Shown here one piece after another: positions 27,576-35,096 of a stretch of DNA of 64,000 nucleotides; position 1 is the stretch's first letter; each line of letters opens with the position of its first letter. The translations under genes were made by a program, and so were the position numbers. The stretch lies in contig NZ_CP071247.1 in assembly GCF_017301335.1 (NCBI RefSeq), forward strand, positions 2,852,001-2,916,000, in the 5' to 3' direction. The DNA comes from Marinobacter salinisoli (GTDB lineage: Bacteria; Pseudomonadota; Gammaproteobacteria; Pseudomonadales; Oleiphilaceae). Below the pieces are notes generated by a model that made no database searches, was not told where the DNA came from, and saw only the letters and a program-made list of their open reading frames with translations.

Positions 27576-29264
27576 ATGACCGAGGCCGTTTCCAGCACTG
27601 ACGCCGGGCTCCACCAGCCCCTGCTGGCAAAACGCACCTCACGCCGGTGGCTCTTTTCCGCACTGGCCACCACGGCCATCGTCGCCCTGCCCGTACTCTC
27701 TGTCATTTTCCTGGCGTTTTTCCCGGAAGAAAACATCTGGCCTCACTTACTCGAGACCACGCTTCCGCGGTATCTCGTGACCACCGGCAAGCTAATGCTC
27801 GGCGTTGGCGTTCTCACACTCGTGATTGGGCTCGCAACAGCCTGGACGGTCACGATGTGCGATTTTCCCGGCCGAAAATTCTTTGAGTGGGCCCTGCTAC
27901 TACCTTTTGCCGTTCCTGCCTACGTCATTGCCTATGTCTACACCAGCCTTCTGGACTATGCCGGACCGGTGCAGTCCGCACTACGGGATTGGTTCGATTG
28001 GTCCAGCGCCGGTGACTACTGGTTTCCGGAGATCCGGAGTCTCGAGGGCGCCGTGCTGATGATTGGGCTGGTGCTGTATCCTTATGTCTACCTTTTGGGA
28101 CGCGCCGCCTTCCTTGAGCAGTCTCCATCCCTGTTTGCCGTTAGCCGCAGCCTCGGCCACTCCGCAGTCAGCACCTTTTTCCGCGTCGTACTGCCCATCG
28201 CCCGCCCTGCCGTCGCAGTCGGCCTCTCTCTTGTGTTGATGGAGACCCTCAACGATTTCGGAACGGTAGATTTCTTTGCCGTGCAAACCCTCACCGCCGG
28301 GCTTTTCGATACCTGGATGAACCTGGGAAACCTTGGCGGGGCGGCGCAAATTGCCACCACCATGCTGGTGTTCGTGGTACTGCTGGTCACTCTTGAACGC
28401 TATTCCCGCCGGCGCCAGCAGCAATTTGCAGCGCGGGACAATCGTGACCCGATCCAGCGTTTTACCATGTCATTTCCGCGTCAACTGGTGTGTGTCGGAG
28501 TCTGCCTGCTGCCCGTTCTCTTCGGCTTTATTATTCCGGGCGCCACCCTGGGGCTCTACGCATGGGAATACTTTGAAGAGAGCTGGAACCCGGATTTCGT
28601 TCAGAACACTTTGAACAGTCTGTTTCTGTCCGGAACGGCCGCACTGACGACCCTACTGATCGGTATCACCCTCGCCTACAGCCGCCGGCTGCATAACACT
28701 CGTGGCATGCGTGTTTTAATGCGCCTGTCCAGCCTGGGCTACGCGATGCCCGGCGCCGTGCTCGCGGTGGGGGTGATTGTGCCATTGGCCGGTTTTGATA
28801 ACTGGCTGGACAGCTGGTCCCGGGAAGTCTTTGGTTTCAGCACCGGCCTGTTATTGAGCGGATCGGCTTTCGCCGTTGTGTTTGCCTACACGGTGCGCTT
28901 CCTCGCCGTGTCTGCAGGTAGCGTCGAAAGCGCCCTGCAGAAGATTACTCCGAGTATGGATATGGCCTCGCGTTCCCTCGGTCACTCGCCGGGCCAAACA
29001 CTGGTAAAGGTGCATCTGCCAATGCTGCGCGGAACCTTGCTGACGGCGGCTCTGGTGGTATTCGTGGATTGCATGAAAGAACTGCCCGCGACACTGATCC
29101 TGCGGCCGTTCAATTTCGAAACGCTGGCCACCTACGTCTACCAGTTTGCATCAGACGAACGCCTCTATCACAGCGCGCTCCCGGCACTGATTATCGTATT
29201 GGCCGGGATCATCCCGATTATTGTCATGAGCCGATCAATCTCCAATACCCGTTCCATTGGCTAG
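27576..29264 (+). CDS. Ferric iron ABC transporter permease, fused two-domain type
   Basis: FbpB-type permease of 562 residues with about twelve membrane spans in two tandem permease halves. Each half has a cytosolic EAA-type loop: first EQSPSLFAVSRSLGHSAVSTFFRVVLPIARPAV (about residues 181-213), second ITPSMDMASRSLGHSPGQTLVKVHLPMLRG near residue 490. Each contacts the ATPase. The ATG follows AGGA. No ATPase gene follows; the next gene is convergent. The transporter must borrow an ATPase from elsewhere. Confidence 0.94.
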   Translation: MTEAVSSTDAGLHQPLLAKRTSRRWLFSALATTAIVALPVLSVIFLAFFPEENIWPHLLETTLPRYLVTTGKLMLGVGVLTLVIGLATAWTVTMCDFPGRKFFEWALLLPFAVPAYVIAYVYTSLLDYAGPVQSALRDWFDWSSAGDYWFPEIRSLEGAVLMIGLVLYPYVYLLGRAAFLEQSPSLFAVSRSLGHSAVSTFFRVVLPIARPAVAVGLSLVLMETLNDFGTVDFFAVQTLTAGLFDTWMNLGNLGGAAQIATTMLVFVVLLVTLERYSRRRQQQFAARDNRDPIQRFTMSFPRQLVCVGVCLLPVLFGFIIPGATLGLYAWEYFEESWNPDFVQNTLNSLFLSGTAALTTLLIGITLAYSRRLHNTRGMRVLMRLSSLGYAMPGAVLAVGVIVPLAGFDNWLDSWSREVFGFSTGLLLSGSAFAVVFAYTVRFLAVSAGSVESALQKITPSMDMASRSLGHSPGQTLVKVHLPMLRGTLLTAALVVFVDCMKELPATLILRPFNFETLATYVYQFASDERLYHSALPALIIVLAGIIPIIVMSRSISNTRSIG

Positions 29265-29288
29265 GAAACCGTTCCCGGCAGCAGCACT

Positions 29289-29774
29289 TCAGAACGACAG
29301 CTTTGAGCGTGCATCCTGAACCACCAGCCGGCCACTCAAGACCGCGCAGGCATCTCCGGTCGGGTTTCGGGTAGGACGCCCGCAAAAGACTTCGGCAACC
29401 AGCTCAAGACGGCCTTTGCCGTATCGGGCGAGACTTTTACGAAATCGCTCCGACACCTCGCCCTGCGGCAACCGGCACACCGCATAGAAATCGCCATCGA
29501 CGGGCAACCGGTAATCAATATCCCCATGCTGAATGACAACCGCGCCACTCAGTCCGAGATCCGCCAGAGCTAGCTCGGTCAACCCCCAGGCAGCGGTCAC
29601 CGCTACCGAATAGACGCTCCCGCCAAACCCCGTGTGCTGATGATTTCGGTTGGGGGCCAGCGGCGCTGACAACACGAACGTGCGGCCATCCCAAGACTCC
29701 AGCCTTATCCCCAGTGCCCGGCTGAGCGGTATCTCTTGATGAATTCGTTTTTGCAGCAGGTCCAGCTGACTCAT
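29289..29774 (-). CDS. Hot-dog fold thioesterase, YiiD C-terminal type
   Basis: A 161-aa single-domain protein. Features of the YiiD_C thioesterase group are the N-terminal IPLSRALGIRLESWDGRTFVLSAPLAPNRNHQHTGFGGSVYSVAVTAAW, with the hot-dog helix GGSVYSVAVTAAWGL, and the strand HGDIDYRLPVDGDFYAVCRLP. The reaction is presumably hydrolysis of an acyl thioester, substrate unknown. It is convergent with the iron permease gene, 24 bases away, and precedes the acyl-CoA synthetase gene region. Confidence 0.8.
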   Translation of the reverse strand: MSQLDLLQKRIHQEIPLSRALGIRLESWDGRTFVLSAPLAPNRNHQHTGFGGSVYSVAVTAAWGLTELALADLGLSGAVVIQHGDIDYRLPVDGDFYAVCRLPQGEVSERFRKSLARYGKGRLELVAEVFCGRPTRNPTGDACAVLSGRLVVQDARSKLSF

Positions 29775-29853
29775 TTCACCCTCCTGTACCAGACAACAGC
29801 TTAAGCCTCTGGCTTCACGTCACCAATCAGACTTATGTCGGCTCTAACGAACT

Positions 29854-29876
29854 GAGGCCCGGCAATGCCGGGCCTC
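29854..29876 (-). terminator. Hairpin after the acyl-CoA synthetase gene
   Basis: A perfect 10-bp stem (GAGGCCCGGC/GCCGGGCCTC) with a 3-base loop, 27 bases past the stop of the synthetase gene on the minus strand. The following bases (AGTTCGTT) are only mildly T-rich. Confidence 0.6.
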
Positions 29877-29902
29877 TGCTTACCACGAGGTCTCGTCGCC
29901 AA

Positions 29903-31570
29903 TCATTGCCAGATGACAGGCTGGCGCTTGGCGTACCAGTTATCCACTTTTTCCTGGTATGCATCTTCAACAACGTTACGCTTCAACTTCAGCGTCGGCG
30001 TCAGGAAGCTGTTCTCCACCGACCATTCATCGCTAACCACCGTGATGAACGCCAGTTGCTCATGCGGATCAACGCTTTTATTCACTTCCTGAATCAGGTC
30101 CTTGAAACTTGCCTCCAATTCCTTCCGGAAGTTTTCATCCGCCGCCTTCGGACGGATCTCTTCCCCCAGCACCACCAGCGCGTGCGGCTGAGTCTGGTTT
30201 GCGCCGGAGACGCACACCATTTCAATCGCATCGTGCGACATCAGTCGGTTTTCAATCGGTGCCGGCGCGATGTACTTGCCTTTGCTGGTCTTGAAGATTT
30301 CCTTAATCCGCCCGGTCAGCTTCAGACGACCAAGCTCATCAATTTCGCCCTTGTCACCGGTTTTCAGGTAACCGTCTTCCGTGAAGGTTTCACGGGTTTT
30401 TTCCTCATCTTTGTAATAACCCATCATGGTCGCCGGGCTCTTTACCAGTACCTCTCCGTTTTCGGCAATTTTCACATCAACGCCCGGCAGCGCTTCGCCG
30501 ACATAGCCAGTGCGGGAACGGCCTGGACGATTCATGTGCGAGTACGCGAAGTTTTCAGACATTCCGTAGCCCTCAAGCAACTCCAGCCCGAGCGCGCGAT
30601 ACCAGTCCAGCACGTCGTTGGAAAGCGGTGCGGAGCCGCTGCCCGCCAGTTTGACCTTGTTCAAACCAAGACCTTTCAGAATCTTCTTTTTGATCAGTTT
30701 GTTCACCACCGGCATGCGCATCAGGCGCTCCAGCTTCTGCTTGGGCACCTTCTGCAGAACACCGTGCTGGAACTTCACCCAAAGGCGCGGCACCGAAAGG
30801 AACAACGTCGGACGCGCGCGCTGAAGATCCTGAACAAAGGTATCCAGTGATTCGGCAAAATAGAGCTCGAAACCGGCATACAGCGAGCCCAACTCGACAA
30901 AGGTACGCTCGAAGACGTGCGCCAGCGGCAGGTAGGACAACATGCGCTCTTTCGGACCCAGGTTCAGGACCTGGGTACCCCCGGCTGCGGAAAACGCCAT
31001 GTTCCGGAAACTCAGCATGACGCCCTTAGGCCGCCCAGTGCTACCCGAGGTGTACACAATGGTCGCGAGCTCGTCCGGATCGCGTTGGGTTTTGCCCTCT
31101 AACGGTGGGAAGGACGCAACGATATCATCCCAGGTTTCAAAATCGTTGGGAGGGCTCAACGGATAGGAAATACAACGCACAGACTCAGGCACGCCAGGCT
31201 TCATCATATCCCAGTCGTCCAGCTTGCCAACGAACAGAACATCGCATTCGGCATGGTTCAGGATGTAATTGACCGTATCGGCGTTCAGGGTCGGGTACAG
31301 GGGCACCGAAATATGGCCCGCCATCCAGATCGCCCAGTCGGTCATGATCCACTGTGCGCAGTTTTTTGAAATCAAACCAATGCGGCTCTTTTCCGGAAGA
31401 TTGAGTGATTTCAGGTAGGATGCCACGCGCCGCGCCTCGTCAACGGCCCGTCCCCAGGTGTACTCCGCCACCTTGCCATCGCCGAGGGGCTGAGTCATAT
31501 AGAGGGAATCGCCTTGAGTGGCCTCCCGTTGATACACCAAATCCAGGGGAAGTCTGTTGGTTGTGTCCAT
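29903..31570 (-). CDS. Long-chain acyl-CoA synthetase (AMP-forming)
   Basis: Activates fatty acids with ATP to acyl-adenylate and then acyl-CoA. The 555-aa protein has the P-loop-like A3 motif TIVYTSGSTGRPKGVMLS (about residues 168-185). Further motifs are GYGMSENFAYSHMN, the A7 motif GYLKTGDKGEIDELGRLKLTGRIKEIFKTSKGKYIAPAPIENRL. The catalytic Lys-rich hinge region is present. The layout resembles the FAA1/COG1022 branch rather than classical FadD. It is monocistronic, with a terminator-like hairpin after it. Confidence 0.9.
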   Translation of the reverse strand: MDTTNRLPLDLVYQREATQGDSLYMTQPLGDGKVAEYTWGRAVDEARRVASYLKSLNLPEKSRIGLISKNCAQWIMTDWAIWMAGHISVPLYPTLNADTVNYILNHAECDVLFVGKLDDWDMMKPGVPESVRCISYPLSPPNDFETWDDIVASFPPLEGKTQRDPDELATIVYTSGSTGRPKGVMLSFRNMAFSAAGGTQVLNLGPKERMLSYLPLAHVFERTFVELGSLYAGFELYFAESLDTFVQDLQRARPTLFLSVPRLWVKFQHGVLQKVPKQKLERLMRMPVVNKLIKKKILKGLGLNKVKLAGSGSAPLSNDVLDWYRALGLELLEGYGMSENFAYSHMNRPGRSRTGYVGEALPGVDVKIAENGEVLVKSPATMMGYYKDEEKTRETFTEDGYLKTGDKGEIDELGRLKLTGRIKEIFKTSKGKYIAPAPIENRLMSHDAIEMVCVSGANQTQPHALVVLGEEIRPKAADENFRKELEASFKDLIQEVNKSVDPHEQLAFITVVSDEWSVENSFLTPTLKLKRNVVEDAYQEKVDNWYAKRQPVIWQ

Positions 31571-31816
31571 GAATCTTCCTTTTATTCGTCCATGTGTTAG
31601 AGCGGGTAATTTTTTATAAGACTTTCGTAGCGTATTTGACCACAGTATGGAATAGCAAAGTGTGACGAAGCCAAAACTATTCGGCTTGGGCGCCTCGTTA
31701 CACAGCCCCTGAGATTCCGCACCCCCAAGCCCAAACGCCTGTGGTAAACTTGCCGCCTTTCGTCATTCTGAGTTTTGTAAATCCACCCATCCAGACAAAA
31801 ATTCGGAGACAGGTAC

Positions 31817-32791
31817 ATGGCCAAACGAAGCCTGCGCACCCTGATCGGTGCCTCACTGCTGGCAGCAGCAAGCCTGGTGCAAGCACAGGAATCCCGCACC
31901 GTTGCAATCACGCAGATTGTTGAACATCCCGCCCTGGATGCCGTTTATCAAGGTGTTAAGGATGAATTGGCAGAGCGCGGGTTCAAAGAAGGTGAAAACC
32001 TGACCGTCATGCACGAAAGCGCTCAGGGTAACTCGGCTATCGCAGCCCAGATTGCCCGAAAGTTTGTCGGTGAAAGCCCGGATGTGATCGTTGCCATCGC
32101 CACGCCTTCCGCGCAGACCGTTGCTGCTGCAGCGCGGGAGATTCCGGTGGTGTTTTCTGCCGTGACCGACCCCGTCGGCGCCAAGCTAGTCAGTAACCTG
32201 GAAGCGCCGGGCGCAAACATTTCAGGTGTCAGCGATATGTTACCTATCGACAAGCATCTGGATATGGTGAACAAGGCCCTGCCCGACGCAAAGCGGATCG
32301 GCACCGTGTATAACCCCGGTGAAGCCAACGCGGTGTCTCTGGTGAATCTGCTGGAAGAGCGACTGGAAGCCCGGGGCATGACCCTGGAGAAAGCTGCGGC
32401 AACCAAAACATCCGAAGTTCTCGGTGCAACCCGTTCGCTGGTTGGAAAGGTCGATGCTATCTACCTCACCACGGACAACACCGTCATCAGCGCGGTTGAA
32501 GCCGTTATTTCGGTTGGTGAGCGCACCGACATGCCGGTATTTGCCGCAGATACCGCAACCGTTGATCGCGGTGCAGTAGCCGCGATGGGCTTCAACTACT
32601 ACAATCACGGCCGTCAGACTGGCGCCATGGTTGCCCGGGTACTTGAAGGCAAGGCACCCGGCGACATGCCAGTCGAAACCATGGAAACACTCGACCTTCA
32701 CGTGAACCCTTCTGCAGCGGAACGCATGGGCATGACCCTGCCTCAAACGCTGATCGACGAGGCACAGAAGGTTATCCAGAACGACGAGTAA
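31817..32791 (+). CDS. ABC transporter substrate-binding protein (TrpX/PF04392 type)
   Basis: A 324-aa periplasmic protein with a signal peptide ending in VQA-QE. The mature domain starts RTVAITQIVEHPALDAVYQGVKDELAERGFKEGENL and continues with GNSAIAAQIARKFVGESPDVIVAIATPSAQTVAAA, characteristic of the ABC_sub_bind family. Members bind amino acids (tryptophan or tyrosine) in firmicutes; the ligand here is unknown. The cognate permease and ATPase follow on the same strand. A true terminator lies between it and the permease, which should give excess binding protein. Confidence 0.9.
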   Translation: MAKRSLRTLIGASLLAAASLVQAQESRTVAITQIVEHPALDAVYQGVKDELAERGFKEGENLTVMHESAQGNSAIAAQIARKFVGESPDVIVAIATPSAQTVAAAAREIPVVFSAVTDPVGAKLVSNLEAPGANISGVSDMLPIDKHLDMVNKALPDAKRIGTVYNPGEANAVSLVNLLEERLEARGMTLEKAAATKTSEVLGATRSLVGKVDAIYLTTDNTVISAVEAVISVGERTDMPVFAADTATVDRGAVAAMGFNYYNHGRQTGAMVARVLEGKAPGDMPVETMETLDLHVNPSAAERMGMTLPQTLIDEAQKVIQNDE

Positions 32792-32803
32792 AAATCCGAT
32801 GAC

Positions 32804-32847
32804 AGCGGGCGGAGTCCCCTTCAATGGGGCCCGCCCGCTTTTTATTT
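32804..32847 (+). terminator. Intrinsic terminator/attenuator after the substrate-binding gene
   Basis: A 9-bp stem (AGCGGGCGG/CCGCCCGCT) with an internal CCCC/GGGG pair, followed by TTTTTATTTA. It is a complete intrinsic terminator located inside the operon, so it probably acts as a partial terminator ahead of the permease. Confidence 0.8.
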
Positions 32848-32863
32848 ATAGTGATACAGACCC

Positions 32864-33766
32864 ATGCTCAGTGAAATCGCACTTTATGGCGCCATTGAAA
32901 CCGGCTTGATCTACGGCCTGGTGGCGTTCGGCATCTACATCTCATTCCGCGTACTCGATTTTCCAGACCTGACGGTTGACGGCAGCTTCCCGCTCGGTGC
33001 GGCCGTTGCCGCCATGCTGATCATCAGCGGCTGGAACCCCTGGCTTGCCACCGGTGCTGCGGTGCTGGCGGGTATGGCTGCTGGCGCGGTCACCGCGCTG
33101 CTGAACGTCAAGCTCAAAATTCTGAACCTTCTGGCCTCCATTCTGACCATGATCGCGCTCTACTCGATCAATCTACGGGTCATGGGCCGCCCGAACGTCG
33201 CCCTGCTCAGCGAGGAAACCGTACTGACGCCCTGGTACGATCTGGGCCTGGCCTTTCATCAGGTGCCCGTTGTCCTGTTCCTGATCGTGGTGGGTGTCAG
33301 CCTGGTATTGTTGTGGCGCTTTATGAAATCGGAAACGGGATTGGCCATGCGTGCGACCGGCGCCAACCCCAGAATGGCCCGGGCACAGGGTATCGCCACC
33401 GGCGCCATGATCGTACTTGGCATTGCCGTTTCCAACGGGCTTGTAGGCCTGGCCGGCGCGCTGTTCGCGCAAAGCCAGGGGGCGGCGGACGTCACCATGG
33501 GCGTGGGCGTCATTATCATCGGCTTGGCCTCCCTGATTGGCGGTGAAGCAGTGATCACACCCTCCAGCGTTCTGCGCGCGCTGTTTGCCTGCGTTATCGG
33601 CGCCATCGTTTATCGACTCGCGATTGCCTTTGCGCTCAACGCAGACGTGCTGGGCCTGCAGGCGCAAGACCTCAACCTGATCACCGCCATTCTCGTCACC
33701 CTGGCGATTGTCCTGCCGGGCGTACGCAGCTCTGTGGTCAGCAAATTCACCCGTAATAAGGCCTGA
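32864..33766 (+). CDS. ABC transporter permease partnering the TrpX-type binding protein
   Basis: A 300-aa polytopic membrane protein of the branched-chain-type permease (BPD_transp_2) class, with about eight hydrophobic segments. It begins LYGAIETGLIYGLVAFGIYISFRVLDFPDLTVDGSFPLGAAVAA, typical for permeases adjoining PF04392 binding proteins. Cytosolic contact loop: FMKSETGLAMRATGANPRMARAQGI. A late motif GVGVIIIGLASLIGGEAV matches the family. It ends nine bases before the ATPase ATG. Confidence 0.92.
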   Translation: MLSEIALYGAIETGLIYGLVAFGIYISFRVLDFPDLTVDGSFPLGAAVAAMLIISGWNPWLATGAAVLAGMAAGAVTALLNVKLKILNLLASILTMIALYSINLRVMGRPNVALLSEETVLTPWYDLGLAFHQVPVVLFLIVVGVSLVLLWRFMKSETGLAMRATGANPRMARAQGIATGAMIVLGIAVSNGLVGLAGALFAQSQGAADVTMGVGVIIIGLASLIGGEAVITPSSVLRALFACVIGAIVYRLAIAFALNADVLGLQAQDLNLITAILVTLAIVLPGVRSSVVSKFTRNKA

Positions 33767-33775
33767 GGAGGCAAC

Positions 33776-34570
33776 ATGATTAGTGCAAGCGATCTCCGAC
33801 TGACCTTTGGGAAAGGCACCCCGCTGGAGAACCCCGCGCTTCGGGGTATGAGCCTGACAGTTAACCAGGGTGAATTTGTTACTGTCATCGGCAGTAACGG
33901 CGCAGGAAAATCGACCTTCCTCAACGCGCTGTCTGGTGAGGTCATGGTCGATAGCGGCGAAATCATTGTCGATAACGTCGATGTCACCAAGCTGCCCACC
34001 CACAAGCGTGCCGGAATGGTTGCCCGGGTGTTTCAGGACCCACTGGCCGGAACCTGCGAAGCCCTCAGCATCGAGGAAAACCTCGCCCTGGCGATCAAGC
34101 GAGGCCAGCGCCGGGGGCTGACATCTGCCGTCAAAAAGCAGTACCTCGAACAGTTCCGGGACAGTCTCTCCTCCCTCAAGCTGGGTCTGGAAAATCGCCT
34201 GGGCGATAAAATGGGTCTGCTCTCCGGTGGACAGCGCCAGGCCGTAAGTTTGCTGATGGCGAGCCTGACCCCCTCCAGCATACTTTTGCTGGATGAACAC
34301 ACCGCAGCGCTCGACCCCAAAACCGCCGCCTTCGTGCTTGAGCTGACCACCAAAATCATCGACGAGCAAAAACTGACCGCGTTGATGGTAACTCACAGCA
34401 TGAAGCAGGCACTGGAAGTGGGCACTCGCACGGTGATGCTCCATCAGGGCCAGGTTGTCTTCGACATTGAAGGTGAACAACGAGAAGGCCTCGAAGTCAA
34501 AGACCTGCTCGGACTGTTCGAGAAGCAGCGCGGCCTGGAAGTCGATGATGACAGCCTGCTTTTAGGCTAG
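33776..34570 (+). CDS. ABC transporter ATPase of the TrpXYZ-like importer
   Basis: Nucleotide-binding subunit, 264 aa. Walker A is VIGSNGAGKSTFLNALSG, the signature is GLLSGGQRQAVSLLMA, Walker B is SSILLLDEHTAALDP and the switch His is in MVTHSMKQALE. The DEHTAALDP variant of Walker B is typical of this ATPase subfamily. AGGAGG precedes the ATG. Completes a three-gene importer (binding protein, permease, ATPase). Confidence 0.95.
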   Translation: MISASDLRLTFGKGTPLENPALRGMSLTVNQGEFVTVIGSNGAGKSTFLNALSGEVMVDSGEIIVDNVDVTKLPTHKRAGMVARVFQDPLAGTCEALSIEENLALAIKRGQRRGLTSAVKKQYLEQFRDSLSSLKLGLENRLGDKMGLLSGGQRQAVSLLMASLTPSSILLLDEHTAALDPKTAAFVLELTTKIIDEQKLTALMVTHSMKQALEVGTRTVMLHQGQVVFDIEGEQREGLEVKDLLGLFEKQRGLEVDDDSLLLG

Positions 34571-34594
34571 CGATTGGGCCAGCGCTCGAACAGA

Positions 34595-34622
34595 AGAGGC
34601 GGGGTAATTCCCGCCTCTTTTC
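34595..34622 (+). terminator. Intrinsic terminator after the ABC ATPase gene
   Basis: AGAGGCGGG (34595-34603) pairs with CCCGCCTCT (34610-34618), 6-base loop, followed by TTTTC. It closes the importer operon 25 bases after the stop. Confidence 0.85.
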
Positions 34623-34677
34623 GTTGGGAAACCGCAACAACTGTAACCCGATGGTGAGCTTTGTTTGGATATTTTTT

Positions 34678-34697
34678 AACCACAACATATAGTGGTT
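34678..34697 (+). promoter_or_regulatory. NrdR-like operator 1
   Basis: The palindrome AACCACAACATATAGTGGTT has core CCACAACATATAGTGG. It matches the NrdR box consensus ACACWATATWTTGTGT at 12 of 16 positions and is nearly identical to the downstream copy at 34964-34983. It lies about 110 bases upstream of the predicted promoter. Confidence 0.55.
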
Positions 34698-34803
34698 TCT
34701 ACTCAAGAGCCGGGAGCCTAGATTTCATCGGGGTTTCAGCCATGCAAGCCTTTCATGATTTATTTTTTTGCTTCTAGCCCCCTCTTCAATAGTTCCGATC
34801 TTC

Positions 34804-34831
34804 TTCACAGAACACTATATCCTGTTATACT
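34804..34831 (+). promoter_or_regulatory. Promoter of nrdJa with NrdR-like site in the spacer
   Basis: TTCACA (34804-34809), a 16-base spacer and TATACT (34826-34831). The spacer contains ACACTATATCCTGTTA, which matches the NrdR consensus at 12 of 16 positions. Repressor bound there would block polymerase directly. Predicted leader to the nrdJa ATG is about 255 bases. Confidence 0.5.
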
Positions 34832-34963
34832 TCTTTCAAATTCGACCCATATATGGGGTCAGCCCACTTTCTGGACACAATCCTCCGGGCAGCCCTGAAG
34901 GCGGCTCCACACGGGCCTTCGAAGATGAATCTGACCAGGATTCATCCCCGAGACAGCAACACC

Positions 34964-34983
34964 AACCACTACATATTGTGGTC
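34964..34983 (+). promoter_or_regulatory. NrdR-like operator 2
   Basis: Palindrome AACCACTACATATTGTGGTC; its core CCACTACATATTGTGG matches the NrdR consensus at 13 of 16 positions. It is inside the transcribed leader, centred about 286 bases from operator 1. Confidence 0.55.
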
Positions 34984-35096
34984 TTCGCACTGCTCGGACC
35001 GACAGACATTTGAAGTTAAAAGGGCGCAGTACGGTCCAAAAATATCGGCTGCGCATACAAAGACGCGTACATACTGGCATTATCAAAGGGGTGGCA

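Larger units (their letters stand above)
34623..35096 (+). promoter_or_regulatory. Regulatory region and long leader of nrdJa
   Basis: This stretch between the terminator and nrdJa has no credible gene. It holds two 16-base palindromes (34680-34695 and 34966-34981) differing at two positions, a promoter at 34804-34831 with a weaker palindrome in its spacer, and an 8-bp hairpin (34924-34931 with 34939-34946, 7-base loop). A GACCC/GGGTC inverted repeat is at 34844-34860. I looked for the conserved cobalamin riboswitch box and did not see it. Confidence 0.6.

Noticed and set aside
33173..34480. 435-codon open frame opposite the ABC permease and ATPase genes
   Set aside because: It runs antisense across two clear transporter genes and its composition (His, Gln, Gly rich) is typical of shadow frames.
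34832..35096. Cobalamin riboswitch before the B12-dependent reductase
   Set aside because: The conserved B12 box was not found by eye; only generic hairpins are present.
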